From Flavipsychrobacter sp. (lineage in GTDB: Bacteria > Bacteroidota > Bacteroidia > Chitinophagales > Chitinophagaceae): a stretch of DNA of 64,000 nt. The position numbers were made by a program, and so were the translations under genes. This document shows, piece by piece, positions 9,601 to 15,990 of this stretch. Each line of letters begins with the position of its first letter. The first letter of the stretch is position 1. The stretch lies in NCBI GenBank assembly GCA_016786565.1, contig JAEUVY010000041.1:1-64000 (forward strand). Direction: 5' to 3'. The notes below the pieces were generated by a model that saw only the letters and a program-made list of their open reading frames with translations, searched no databases and was not told where the DNA came from.

Positions 9601-11157
9601 TCGATCACAGGCGGAACCTGGAGCACCTCGAATCCAGGGGCATCCTCACTTGTTGCAATCAGCGGTTACACGAGTATGATCGAGGTATATGCAACCGATA
9701 CCGGTACCGCAGACGTAACTTATACTATCCCGAACGGTTGTTTTTACAGGAAGAACGTGCGCTTCTATCCCACGCCGACTATCAACGGCCCGGCTCAGGT
9801 ATGTGGTGGTACATCGGGCTCTTATAGCACCTGGATATCAGGTGGGTCATGGAGCCTTTCATCAAGTACCTATTATGGTGCCATCAATACAACAACAGGT
9901 TTATACTCTGCGGCAGCCAGCAGCATGTACGGCTGGAACCAACCGATCACAATTAACTATACCTATTCAGCTACCTGTAAGAGTTCGCGTACCATCAATG
10001 CCGTTAATACCATTTTCTCAGCTACACCGGCTACTTGTACAGGCAGTACCACGATGCTTACTGCGATGCCGGCGGGTGGCACCTGGAGTAGCAGCAACAC
10101 TTCGGTGGCAACAGTTACTCCTTACAGTGATACGTATTCTAATAGTTACGCCATACGCACCGGCATTGCTGCTGGTACGGCGGTGATCACCTACGCAATA
10201 GGTAGCTGCGGCAGAGTGACGGGAGTTAATGTTTCTTCTGATAATGGCACCATTTACGGCCCATCCACGGTATGCGTCGGTTTAAGCCCAAGTTTCGGGG
10301 CTGTCGTTGCCGGTGGTACATGGTCTGTTTCAAACACCTCAATTGCCACTATCAACTCAACCACAGGAATGGTGACGGGTGTGTCAGCCGGTGCTGTTAA
10401 CGTCACATATAGTCGCAGTACATGCACGTCAACTCGCTTCCTTACTGTCAATCCTTCTCCGGCGCCACTTACCGGTCCTACTACAGTTTGTGCAGGTAGC
10501 ACCATAACATTGGCAAGCACTACAACAGGCGGTACCTGGGCGAGCTCCTTCCCTTCCAAGGCAACTGTTAACTCATCAGGAGTTGTTTCAGGTGTGGCAG
10601 CGGGTACGGCTTCCATTCGCTACTATGTGGCAGGGTGCTACCGAGCATCTACGGTTACTGTGATGCCAACGCCGGCGGTTACGGGAGCTTCGGCGGTTGC
10701 TGTGGGAAGCACTGTTGGTCTCACCAGCTCGATCACCGGTGCAAGGTGGACCAGTTCGGTAACTTCTATCGCTACTGTCGGTTCTGCCACGGGCGTTGTT
10801 GCCGGTGTGTCTGCGGGTAGTGCCATCATCACTTGTACCATACCTGCTACTACGTGTCGCAGTACTTTCCCTATTACGGTAACATCGGGTGCAAGACCTG
10901 AGTTGACAGACGATCTTACAACCGCAGGGTTCAGTATGTTCCCTAACCCTACAGAAGGTGCGCTCACCGTGCGCACTGGTAAGGCCGGTATGTTGCAGGT
11001 TCACACCATCGACGGAAAGCTGGCAGCGTCCTTTGATCTGGGTGTTGGCGAGTCCGCCATCCAGTTGCCGGGCGATCTGGCGGCAGGTACCTACCTATGC
11101 CGTTTTGTGGGGGCCGATGGAACCATAGAACAGGTTCGGATGATACTGCAACGATAA
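649..11157 (+). CDS. Giant T9SS-secreted surface protein with about 32 Ig-like (Big_2) repeats
   Basis: 3,502 residues. A signal peptide ends near residue 48 (hydrophobic stretch, then AIAQ). Residues ~95-290 are very Gly-rich. Two LamG/concanavalin-like domains lie near 307-500 and 755-960, each followed by a Cys-Asp-Val-Pro-Gln segment. A PKD domain (WSFGD) is near 1200-1280. Three repeats of a second Ig-like type (YxWxPxxxLS) sit among the early modules. From ~1280 to 3410 come 29 uninterrupted Big_2-like repeats of ~74 residues, typified by VCxGxxxTL, GGTWSSS, ATV, GVVTGVAAGTATITY and a late Gly-Cys; most carry one Cys near each end, suggesting a disulfide per module. The last ~85 residues are a type A sorting domain (FSMFPNPTEG ... 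VRMILQR). Likely a cell-surface adhesin or filament; the ligand is unknown. The repeats have diverged at DNA level, so the array is old. ATG 649 is the furthest upstream start giving a signal peptide; Met10 is an alternative. Confidence 0.93.
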   Translation: MINVFTLLRMATNTLGRLALSSSSENTGTKVVAFVCAALAVNTAAIAQSTTFNYTGAVQTYTATSTGTLLIDMAGAKGGNYASVSTSDGGHSASTYPQAGGKGGRVVCTLAVTAGQVLNIYVGGVGQTQTAWANAAGGFNGGGVGTTSSGMSVMAGGGGGATDIRIGGTALSDRVLVAGGGGGAGYAGTSANAHNGGHGGGLTGANGFYYGSNGTSQSGFGGTPTAGGAGAVYVATAGSGSLGNGGNGGDPALGGGGGGGYYGGGGGDYSGGGGGSSFTHASLATGVAHTQGYNNGDGYAIITPGPREAMNFDGVDDHLSASNTANTQLTSGTVEAWIRTSNAGGSWRGIVTKQLAYGLFLRDNQLAAFDWGGGMDQVTGVFPNDGNWHHVALTFNSGVANGSKIYYDGALVLTFTMSVSSQSIGLAVANGSDGSLGFQSFAGDIDEVRVWNTIRTASEIAAGMNCDVPQSSALVVNYRFNEGVAGGTNTAMSKVADYSGKGNCANIYEMGLTGGASNFITGAISTCNSINVSAAITGTTSICVGATSALSNSVAGGTWSSSNPTVASIGSTGVVTGNVSGTTTISYTTCFSTATTVVSVNALPSISAGSGVAICTGNATTLSASGASAYVWAPGTGLSATTGTSVSASPTITTTYTVTGTSGSCSASATKTVTVNAYPTVGGIAGTTTIATGGSATLSNSTSGGIWTSANTSIATVGSSSGVVTGVSIGNTNISYTVTTNGCATTATVNVSVFASENGVALNGTGSYIQTSNILASGESYTKEAWIYVTDPSLANNIISAGPHPFWVPYGHLRALQGSTDVSDPAAFPLNTWTHVAVSYDAATTTMKLYKNGVLVASNTSAATYSAGAISIGAYLGGNFLGGKMDEVRIWNVARTQTQIQDNMSCDVPQNANLKAYYRFNQGVANGTNTGITSAIDYSGNGNCGTLVGFALTGTTANFTSGVMGTCTTVNPVSAITGSTTVCQGATTTFASTTASGTWTSSSASVATVGSSTGVVTGVAAGTATISYSVCGITVTKVISVTATPTVSASSGVAICTGNSTTLTASGATSYSWAPGASLSSTTSSSVTASPTVTTTYTVTGTQSGCSNSATVTVTVNAYPSVSAGADTAICIGSGGVLTASGATTYTWTPSTGLSATTGVSVVASPTVATTYTITGSMTGCSATATKTVSVNALPVIAISSFSPNPTLPGLPVNFTVSDGSLSAYSWSFGDASSSTVMNASKAYGSAGTFIPTLTATNSNGCSASDTAVVTVLSSPGSLTGYVPPLCTADVPDTLRSIISGGTWSSSAPAAAAIGSATGILSAVAPGVVTITYHIGAGYTQTLTVLVGNSPNPIFGPSSTCMGTFTGLNVLPYGSSGMWTSSNTSVATIGTGNGLCTSVSTGTTTITWTVPSGCYVTRVQTVVPSPAAVSGPSFLCLSDTATFSCVTAGGKWSVSNSGLAAIDTNTGHLTAVATGNPVVSYTIAYGCTSTGTLNIGALPMTITGGFTLCPGGTSTLASATAGGTWSSGNVSVATVGGTTGVVTAVAPGTASITYTIGSGCRRIATVTVNAALGANTGNSEVCVGGFTTLSNAATGGWWTSGSTSVATVGSVGTIAGRVTGVSAGNANITYQLSTPGCRSITTVTVNAAPSAISGPTGICAGTNATLTHAVTGGTWLSSNNAIASIDSATGTVTGVAAGTVTITYFTAASCYVTRAFTVKPLPSAISGSPVVCIGVSSTLSSSPTGGTWSCSDLSLATIHTVSGAVTGVASGTPMITYTGTNGCIRTIQATVNSLPATITGTLSVCTGGTTTLSNATSGGTWSSLSTKVAVDSATGVITGVTAGTAVVSYTAPTGCRRTATVTVNTPPSAISGTLTLCAGGATTLTCTTGGGTWTSGDASVAYIGTTTATTATVVSAAAGTANISYSVGGCVITTAVSVSSAVYSISGVSSMCLGGSATFTTAGSGGTWSSSTPSVATVGTTGLVTAISAGTAVITYSTGATCFATFTTSVSGTAASITGGTYICVGQSSLLSHPVSGGTWSSSNSSVASVDTTGNVSGVSSGSATITYTIAAGCFKTTTVYIQSLPVAIAGSSSVCEGNSTTLTNSTSGGSWSSSTPSVATVGSGTGAVYGVAAGTTVITYTVASTGCYVTRLQTVNAAPTIVSVPSFICATDTATLTASPSGGTWASMNTGVVTVGSTSGLVTGVAGGTTTITYTLSTGCNAGATITGGALPATIGGLMAVCPGGSITLSNATSGGTWSSGDPAVATINSATGAVSAVSAGVTPISYTAASGCVRVATLTVNALPSAISGSSSVCSGGTVTLSSATSGGTWSSNNTSVATVGSAGVVAGIASGSATITYAVSGNGCFTTHTLSVNSAPATITGTTNACVGATLTLGNPVSGGTWVSGNTSMATVDSATGVVTGVAAGTPFITYYLSSSCYTSTAFTVKALPSVITGTLNVCPGTSASLASGPSGGGWSSADPAIAIINASTGSVTGVAAGTVSVSYSTSNGCSRIAQVTVNPLPDSISGVATVCAGSTTTLSSASTGGSWTTSNTAIATVGSGSGVVTGVAAGTATITYALTTGCRVTKVVTVSIPPTITGTRTLCMGNTTQLSCSVYTGTWTSGTPAVASIAGTGATTVAATATIQGANVGTSVISYHAGGCVSTATVTVNAPVSSISGLSTICVGNSSMFNTAATGGTWSSSATSLATVSTTGLVTGVNPGGPVYIRYTINPTCFATKTTTVIASPSISGPSTVCIGTTVTLSHPATGGTWSSSNPSLATVNSSGVVTGVAAGSVLITYNVASGCFKVKSLVVNVAPPAIVGNGNLCLGNYTSFSIAATGGTWGTANPSVASVGTGGLVVGVGVGTAVIYYLTTSGCRATMVVTVSAPISAITGPSTICNGAYDTLVAPVSGGTWSTSNFTIVGLVTYTEGIIRGNSVGTARITYTAPTGCSRAATVTVLASPIVSGIDYACNGNFTRLDASITGGTWSTSNPGASSLVAISGYTSMIEVYATDTGTADVTYTIPNGCFYRKNVRFYPTPTINGPAQVCGGTSGSYSTWISGGSWSLSSSTYYGAINTTTGLYSAAASSMYGWNQPITINYTYSATCKSSRTINAVNTIFSATPATCTGSTTMLTAMPAGGTWSSSNTSVATVTPYSDTYSNSYAIRTGIAAGTAVITYAIGSCGRVTGVNVSSDNGTIYGPSTVCVGLSPSFGAVVAGGTWSVSNTSIATINSTTGMVTGVSAGAVNVTYSRSTCTSTRFLTVNPSPAPLTGPTTVCAGSTITLASTTTGGTWASSFPSKATVNSSGVVSGVAAGTASIRYYVAGCYRASTVTVMPTPAVTGASAVAVGSTVGLTSSITGARWTSSVTSIATVGSATGVVAGVSAGSAIITCTIPATTCRSTFPITVTSGARPELTDDLTTAGFSMFPNPTEGALTVRTGKAGMLQVHTIDGKLAASFDLGVGESAIQLPGDLAAGTYLCRFVGADGTIEQVRMILQR

Positions 11158-11181
11158 TACATTGAGGATCAATTTCAGCCT

Positions 11182-11211
11182 GTGCGCCCCGGTCTCTAAG
11201 CCGGGGCGCAC
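11182..11211 (+). terminator. Rho-independent terminator after the giant gene
   Basis: 11-bp perfect GC-rich stem (11182-11192 with 11201-11211), eight-base loop, then TTTT. It has the same layout as the terminator after the upstream paralogue. Confidence 0.85.
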
Positions 11212-11278
11212 TTTTGTTATGCCCCTGCTATAAAGAAAACGGATATGCCCATAAACCGGGTGGCGGGTGGTGCAAGTG

Positions 11279-11286
11279 TATATTTG
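11279..11286 (+). promoter_or_regulatory. Bacteroidota -7 box for the small membrane protein
   Basis: TATATTTG matches TAnnTTTG. A second near match, TACCTTTA, lies at 11288. Either places the transcript start after 11290 and supports the ATG at 11314. No good -33 TTG is visible. Confidence 0.45.
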
Positions 11287-11313
11287 CTACCTTTAGCAAA
11301 AACCAGCCGGCTT

Positions 11314-11484
11314 ATGAAAGACAGTATCTGGAATCAGGTGCTTACTTACTTCTACCTCCGTAAGCGAGATCCGAATGCTCCCAAGACACTTGACCTGAAG
11401 TTCATGCACGGAATGAACCGCATATCGCTGTTCATGTTCCTGTTCGCGGTCATAGTGATGATCGTGCGGTTGTTCCGCCACTGA
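11314..11484 (+). CDS. Small membrane protein, DUF6728-like
   Basis: 56 residues. The N-terminal half is soluble and basic (YFYLRKRDPN), followed by HGMNRIS and one membrane helix (~36-53) ending in a basic tail. The pattern fits small proteins of unknown function that are conserved in Bacteroidota (I recall DUF6728). An upstream in-frame ATG at 11245 exists, but the candidate -7 boxes lie between the two, so 11314 is preferred. The gene is flanked by the giant-gene terminator and converges on the histidine kinase gene with 1 base between the stops. Confidence 0.7.
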   Translation: MKDSIWNQVLTYFYLRKRDPNAPKTLDLKFMHGMNRISLFMFLFAVIVMIVRLFRH

Positions 11485-11485
11485 T

Positions 11486-12460
11486 CTATGCCGTAACGGG
11501 CAGTGTCACTTCGAAAATAGTGCCACCGGGGCTGTTGTCGCGGATGGCTATGCTGCCACCGTGCTGGCTTACTATCTTGCCCGCCAGATAAAGACCCAAT
11601 CCTGTGCCCTTGCTTTTGCGGCTCGCTTCGTTGCCTATGCGGTAGAACTTATCGAAGACGCGTTTCTTCTCGGCGTCGGGGATGCCGGGGCCTTCGTCGG
11701 CCACACTCACCATTGCTGTTGTGTTTCCATTCTTTGCCAACGATATACGTATGGGTTTATCCTCGGGCGTGTACTTGATGGCGTTCTCTATAAGGTTGTT
11801 GATGGCTATCCGCAGCATGGCCTTGTCGCCGGTGCTTTTGCAACCACTGTTCACATCTTCTTCAAACTTACGGTTATAACGTCCCGCGAAGTCTGAGACC
11901 ACATCTTCCATCATGGCCGATAGGCTGAAATCCTCCATGGCCGGTTTGTACTGGCGCCCCTCTATCTGCGACGCGAACAGCAGGTTGTTGCACAGGTCAT
12001 TCAGCCGGTTCGATTCTTTTATGCAGCGGTCTATCAGCAGGTTGCGCTTCTCTTCATCCAGCCTGTGTTTTTCAAGTGTCTGCAGGTTCAGCTTTATGGC
12101 TGCAATGGGCGATTTCAGCTCGTGTGTCACGGCCAGCATGAAGTTGTTCTGCTGTTTGGATACGAGCATCCTTCGCGAGAAGGACCCGTACACCACGGCG
12201 GCTCCTATGAGTATGACAATGAGGAAGGTAGCTCCCTCTGCCACATATTGCCGGGTACGAGAGTCCAGCTTCTCCTTCAGCATTGTCATCTCGTGGTGGT
12301 ATATGTTGGGAAGGCGGGTACTGTCTATCTGATTGCGCAGGGTGGTCACCTCCTGTGCATAGATGCGCCCGCTTTGCCGTTGCAGGCTCATCTCCCAGAA
12401 GACGAGCGCCGCAATGATGTAGGCAAGTATGAGTACATATATGGAGGTGAATACACGCAT
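11486..12460 (-). CDS. Membrane sensor histidine kinase
   Basis: 324 residues. Two membrane helices (about 5-24 and 76-94) enclose a short ~50-residue periplasmic helical loop; there is no HAMP or PAS domain. The HisKA domain carries the phosphorylated His113 in VTHELKSP. The HATPase domain shows the N box (NNLIENAIKYTP, ~221-232), G1 (DEGPGI, 255-260), an F box (FDKFYR) and G2 (GTGLGL, 285-290). It is complete and should be active. Its start lies 12 bases after the stop of pdxJ, so the two are probably co-transcribed. No response regulator is adjacent; the only one in the window is at 60.2 kb, whose sequence style fits the Bacteroidota RprX/RprY-like pair, but pairing is only a guess. Confidence 0.93.
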   Translation of the reverse strand: MRVFTSIYVLILAYIIAALVFWEMSLQRQSGRIYAQEVTTLRNQIDSTRLPNIYHHEMTMLKEKLDSRTRQYVAEGATFLIVILIGAAVVYGSFSRRMLVSKQQNNFMLAVTHELKSPIAAIKLNLQTLEKHRLDEEKRNLLIDRCIKESNRLNDLCNNLLFASQIEGRQYKPAMEDFSLSAMMEDVVSDFAGRYNRKFEEDVNSGCKSTGDKAMLRIAINNLIENAIKYTPEDKPIRISLAKNGNTTAMVSVADEGPGIPDAEKKRVFDKFYRIGNEASRKSKGTGLGLYLAGKIVSQHGGSIAIRDNSPGGTIFEVTLPVTA

Positions 12461-12472
12461 GTGTTGGTTGTT

Positions 12473-13198
12473 TTAGTGGTTGCGCAGCGCACGCTGATAC
12501 ATCTGAATGGTGTTCTCCAGTCCGTAGTAGAGCGCGTCTGCTATGAGTGCATGGCCGATGGACACTTCTTCCAGCCCATGCACCATGCGGGCAAAGTAGC
12601 CAAGGTTGTCGAGGTCGAGGTCGTGGCCGGCGTTGATGCCAAGCCCGCAGCGGGTGGCCGTTTGTGCTGCCGTTACATAGTTGGCAATGGCAGCCTCGCG
12701 GTTGGTGTGGTAGTGCTGCGCGTAGCTTTCGGTGTAGAGCTCGATGCGGTTGGTGCCGGTATCGGCGGCAGCTTCTATGATGCTCGTGACCGGATCAGTG
12801 AAGATGGACACCCTGATGCCCGCCTTGCTGAACACCTCCGACATATCGCGCAGGTAGCGTTGCTCCCTGATGGTATCCCAGCCGTGATTGGAGGTAAGCT
12901 GTCCGGGGTCGTCGGGTACGAGTGTGACCTGCGCGGGCTTCACTTCCAGCACCAGTTGCACAAACTTGTCCTCCCTGGGGTTGCCCTCAATATTGAACTC
13001 GGTAGTGATGATGCCGTTGATCTCGCGCACATCGCTGTAGCGGATGTGGCGTTCATCGGGGCGGGGATGCACGGTGATGCCATCGGCGCCAAACCGCTGA
13101 CAATCTATGGCTGCCTGCAGCACATTGGGGCGACTGCCCCCGCGGCTGTTGCGCAATGTGGCTATTTTATTGATATTGACCGAGAGCTTCGTTTGCAT
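12473..13198 (-). CDS. pdxJ: Pyridoxine 5'-phosphate synthase PdxJ
   Basis: 241 residues, the usual family length. PdxJ condenses 1-deoxy-xylulose 5-phosphate with 3-amino-2-oxopropyl phosphate in vitamin B6 synthesis. Seen here: the start [18 protein letters not shown], the HPRPDERHI active-site loop near residues 44-52, the TLVPD segment, and the [11 protein letters not shown] phosphate loop. An earlier in-frame ATG at 13231 would add 11 residues not typical of the family and would lie upstream of a perfect -7 box, so 13198 is chosen. It appears to lead a two-gene operon with the histidine kinase. Confidence 0.96.
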   Translation of the reverse strand: MQTKLSVNINKIATLRNSRGGSRPNVLQAAIDCQRFGADGITVHPRPDERHIRYSDVREINGIITTEFNIEGNPREDKFVQLVLEVKPAQVTLVPDDPGQLTSNHGWDTIREQRYLRDMSEVFSKAGIRVSIFTDPVTSIIEAAADTGTNRIELYTESYAQHYHTNREAAIANYVTAAQTATRCGLGINAGHDLDLDNLGYFARMVHGLEEVSIGHALIADALYYGLENTIQMYQRALRNH

Positions 13199-13203
13199 AG
13201 GCA

Positions 13204-13211
13204 CAAAAGTA
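13204..13211 (-). promoter_or_regulatory. -7 box of pdxJ, almost touching the start codon
   Basis: On the minus strand TACTTTTG is followed by five bases and then ATG. A transcript starting about seven bases from the centre of the box would have almost no leader. Confidence 0.55.
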
Positions 13212-13248
13212 AAACCCTTTTCGCACACCACCGCCGCGGGTACAGGGG

Positions 13249-13932
13249 CTACTTGTTGCGACCAAACAGGCGCGCGAAGAACGAACGCTTTTTGGTGATG
13301 GCGGTAACCTTCAGCATGCGTATGTCTTTGTTGGGGCGGTCGGCGGCGTCGCGGGGCTCGGCGGCTATCTTGTCCACAATGTCCATACCTTCTATCACCT
13401 CGCCGAAGACGGTATAGTTACCATCGAGGAAGGGGGTGCCGCCCTGTGTTTTGTACACCTCGCGTTGTTCGGGCGTGAACTTGCGACCATTGCGGCTTGC
13501 GATATTGTCCAACTCGGCATCGGTGAATTTTTTGCCCGATACGAGGTAGAACTGTGTAGCCGAACCTGCTTTTGTGGGGTTGCCGTCGCGGGCCACACCT
13601 ACTGCACCACGCTTGTGATAGATAGTGTCATTTATCTCGGCAGGAATAGTATAGGTGAGGCCGCCGCTACCCAGGTGCGCACCCGGTGCCGCCCTTTTGG
13701 AATCGGGGTCGCCGCCCTGTATCATGAACTGAGGTATGCAGCGGTGGAACAGCAGGCTATCGTAGACGTGTTCTTTGGCGTTCTTCACCATGTTGTTGGT
13801 GTTGAGCGGGGTATTGTCGTATAGCATGAGTACGATGTTGCCGTACTCTGTTTCTATCTTTATCTTGTTCTTTTGTGCAAATGTGAGGGCCGGTACCGCG
13901 GCAACAGCCATTATCAATAGAATACGTTTCAT
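13249..13932 (-). CDS. Secreted cyclophilin-type peptidyl-prolyl isomerase
   Basis: 227 residues from the ATG at 13932. A cleavable signal peptide ([20 protein letters not shown]) leads to a periplasmic cyclophilin domain: [13 protein letters not shown] at the start, [15 protein letters not shown] (catalytic Arg, Phe and Gln region), [13 protein letters not shown], and [18 protein letters not shown] at the end. It should speed proline isomerisation during folding of exported proteins. A longer frame back to 14289 has no signal features and is rejected. The C-terminus is basic ([14 protein letters not shown]). Confidence 0.93.
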   Translation of the reverse strand: MKRILLIMAVAAVPALTFAQKNKIKIETEYGNIVLMLYDNTPLNTNNMVKNAKEHVYDSLLFHRCIPQFMIQGGDPDSKRAAPGAHLGSGGLTYTIPAEINDTIYHKRGAVGVARDGNPTKAGSATQFYLVSGKKFTDAELDNIASRNGRKFTPEQREVYKTQGGTPFLDGNYTVFGEVIEGMDIVDKIAAEPRDAADRPNKDIRMLKVTAITKKRSFFARLFGRNK

Positions 13933-14370
13933 ATCAGTTGGTTCTTTTCTGATTGTAAATATATGGTATGTGGGGTTTGTCTGAATTGCCTCGTACTGAA
14001 ATGGGTTTACACTTTTGAGAGATAATCCTTGTTGTGGTTTACAGAGTGCATGGTTTTGCTGCGCAACTGCGCAATTTTTTTCTTTTTCCCGGTTTTTGAC
14101 TAACTTATTGATTATCAATAAAAAGGTGGGAAGCTGCTGCGCAGTTTGCTTCCCACTGCTTCTCAAAACCTGCGCACCTTTGCGCACTTGCTTCCCACGT
14201 GAGAAGTGAAATAAAATTATCATGTTTCCTGTTTTGCCCCATATTTTCCGACTTCTATTCAAGTTACGCCGGGGTGGGAAAACCGGCAAATGAAAGTTTT
14301 ATGATAGTGCGTTTTGTGTAGTGTGATAGAAAATTGATCGGCCCCTTCGGCGGGGCTCAAGGTAATATGA
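13933..14370. other. Intergenic region with small inverted repeats
   Basis: No gene is seen. GTGGGAAGC at 14126-14134 pairs with GCTTCCCAC at 14148-14156, and GCTTCCCAC recurs at 14190-14198; short TGCGCA motifs repeat around them. A weak GC hairpin (GCCCC/GGGGC) lies at 14341-14356, just before the large repeat array. Confidence 0.5.
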
Positions 14371-14373
14371 TAC

Positions 14374-15075
14374 GGGCGTAGGTGCATATGCCCGGGAGAT
14401 TTCTCGCTACGTTTGTCCCAACTGACGTTGGGCCTGCACTGCGCTCGAAATGACGGCCTCCTTCGATAAGGTGTTCTGCAGGGAGTTGATGGTTAAGTAG
14501 GTACACGAAAAAGAGGCAACATCGAAGCCGTCATTTCGACGACAGGAGAAATCCCCTGAGCATTTGTATTGGTGTTGATCGTTGCTGTGGAATAAGTAAC
14601 GGGCGTAGGTGCATGTGCGCGGGAGATTTCTCGCTACGTTTGCCCCAACTGACGTTGGGTCTGCACTGCGCTCGAAATGACGGCCTCCTTCGATAAGGTG
14701 TTCTGCAGGGAGATGATGGTTAGGTAGGTTAGCGGAAAGGAGCAACATCGAAGCCGTCATTTCGACGACAGGAGAAATCCCCTGAGCATTTGTATCGGTG
14801 TTGATCGTTGCTGTGGAATAAGTAACGGGCGTAGGTGCATAGGCTGGGGAGATTTCTCGCTACGTTTGCCCCAACTGACGTTGGGCCTGCACTGCGCTCG
14901 AAATGAACGGAAAACTATTGGGCTTTTCCTTTTTTTACTTTCAGGAGGTGAAAATGACGGAATTTTTGTGGGTGTGTTGACATGAAACGGGCGTAGGTGC
15001 ATAGACTCGGGGGATTTCTCGCTACGTTTGTCCCAACTGACGTTGGGTCTGCACTGCGCTCGAAATGACGGATAA
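14374..15075. repeat. Tandem array of ~226-bp palindromic units (BIME-like)
   Basis: Units start with GGGCGTAGGTGCAT at 14374, 14601, 14827 and 14989, giving periods of 227, 226 and 162. A full unit holds GGGAGATTTCTCG near its start and CTCGAAATGACGGC soon after, then the reverse complements GCCGTCATTTCGA and GGAGAAATCCC near its end (14527-14555 in unit 1), so each can fold into a long hairpin. A nested palindrome, CCCAAC-TGAC-GTTGGG, lies at 14417-14432. Units 1 and 2 share one tail; units 3 and 4 share a different one (ACTATT, GGCTTTTCC). The open minus-strand frames through it follow the repeats and are not genes. The array ends about 20 bases from the 3' end of the broken GIY-YIG gene. 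Confidence 0.88.
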
Positions 15076-15097
15076 CTATTTGGCTTTTTCCTTTATG

Positions 15098-15396
15098 CTA
15101 TCTGTTCATTTCGTCAAAGAGGTCCTTCCATTCGGGGTTCATAGACTCAATAAGCGCGATCTTCTTTTCGCGCCGCCATTTTTTTTGATCTGTTTTTCCC
15201 GCGCAATAGCCTCGTCCACCCGACCGTAAACTTCGTAAAAGACAAGGTATTCGATATTGTACCTTTCTGAAAAGCTGCCTTTGTAGAAGTGTGTTCTGTG
15301 TTTGAATATCCTGGAAAACAGTTCTGAGGTCACTCCGACATACAATGTGGTGCGGTGTGCATTGGTGATGATATAGACATAACCTTGCTTTTCCAT
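15098..15396 (-). pseudogene. Small GIY-YIG nuclease gene with a frameshift
   Basis: The first frame encodes GYVYIITN and TLYVGVT, the GIY-YIG core, then Arg, His (FKHRTHFYKGSF) and Glu in the usual places, up to EAIAREKQIKK, then goes off frame and stops at 15139. The neighbouring frame supplies the missing family end (WRREKKIALIESMNPEW...FDEMNR) to the stop at 15098. The switch lies at a run of eight A on the minus strand (15179-15186); nine A would restore one ~99-residue protein. This may be a real mutation, a slippage site or a sequencing error. Family members are stand-alone UvrC-like nucleases of unclear role. It lies between the palindromic array and a second repeat (TCACGGAT). Confidence 0.85.
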
Positions 15397-15423
15397 GGGT
15401 TAGTGGGTTCAGGGTTGTCTGAA

Positions 15424-15459
15424 TCACGGATCAGTTGGGATTACACAGATCTCACGGAT
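15424..15459. repeat. Short repeats beside the GIY-YIG gene
   Basis: TCACGGAT occurs at 15424-15431 and 15452-15459 with GGATTACACAGAT between. It lies just upstream of the broken nuclease gene, on the side away from the palindromic array. Confidence 0.5.
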
Positions 15460-15473
15460 TGTGTTTTGAGGGG

Positions 15474-15875
15474 TTACTTTTTCTCCTGGCAGAGTTCTAT
15501 GAGGACGCCGTTGGTGGTTTTGGGGTGGAGGAAGCAGACGAGTTTGTTGTCGGCACCGTTCTTGGGTGTTTCGTTCAGCAGTTCGAAACCAAGTGCGGCC
15601 AGCCGTTTCATTTCGGCTTCTATATTCTCTACCTCGAAGGCGACGTGGTGGATGCCTTCGCCCTTTTTGTTGATGAATTTGGCAATGGGGCTGTTCTCGT
15701 TGGTAGCCTCGAGGAGTTCTATCTTCGATTCGCCGGTGCGGAAGAATGCGGTGCTCACACCTTCGGTCTCCACTACTTCTTTCTTGTAGCAGGGTGTGTT
15801 GAGGAGTTGTTCGTACAGGGGAACCGATATCCCGAGGTCTTTTACCGCTATGCCCAGATGCTCTATCCTGATCAT
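15474..15875 (-). CDS. mce: Methylmalonyl-CoA epimerase
   Basis: 133 residues, typical of the vicinal-oxygen-chelate fold family. It interconverts (R)- and (S)-methylmalonyl-CoA in propionate metabolism. Seen: RIEHLGIAVKDL at the N-terminus with the first metal His, TGESKIELLEATNENSPIAKF, GIHHVAFEVENIE with the second metal His, and GVLIELCQ with the final Glu ligand. The start at 15875 matches the family; the frame open upstream of it has no family residues. It is transcribed away from iscS. The mutase partner is not in the window. Confidence 0.93.
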   Translation of the reverse strand: MIRIEHLGIAVKDLGISVPLYEQLLNTPCYKKEVVETEGVSTAFFRTGESKIELLEATNENSPIAKFINKKGEGIHHVAFEVENIEAEMKRLAALGFELLNETPKNGADNKLVCFLHPKTTNGVLIELCQEKK

Positions 15876-15953
15876 TTTTTTTAAATAGTTTTTATGTATA
15901 CCTACATAGGCGTAGCAACGCTTTCGCCAAGGGGTAAAGTTATCATTTTGGCG

Positions 15954-15961
15954 TAATTTTG
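15954..15961 (+). promoter_or_regulatory. -7 box of iscS
   Basis: TAATTTTG matches TAnnTTTG, 29 bases before the iscS ATG, in the divergent region shared with the epimerase gene. Confidence 0.5.
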
Positions 15962-15990
15962 CCCTGATTCTTATACAAGAACCAAATAAT

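Noticed and set aside
12065..13417. 450-residue plus-strand frame across the kinase and pdxJ genes
   Set aside because: It spans two well-supported minus-strand genes and shows no domain.
14407..15002. Minus-strand frames of 117 and 81 codons
   Set aside because: They run through the palindromic repeat units, so open frame and similarity follow from the repeat itself.
14374..15075. CRISPR array
   Set aside because: Units are ~226 bp, adjacent, with no short repeats and unique spacers, and no cas genes nearby.
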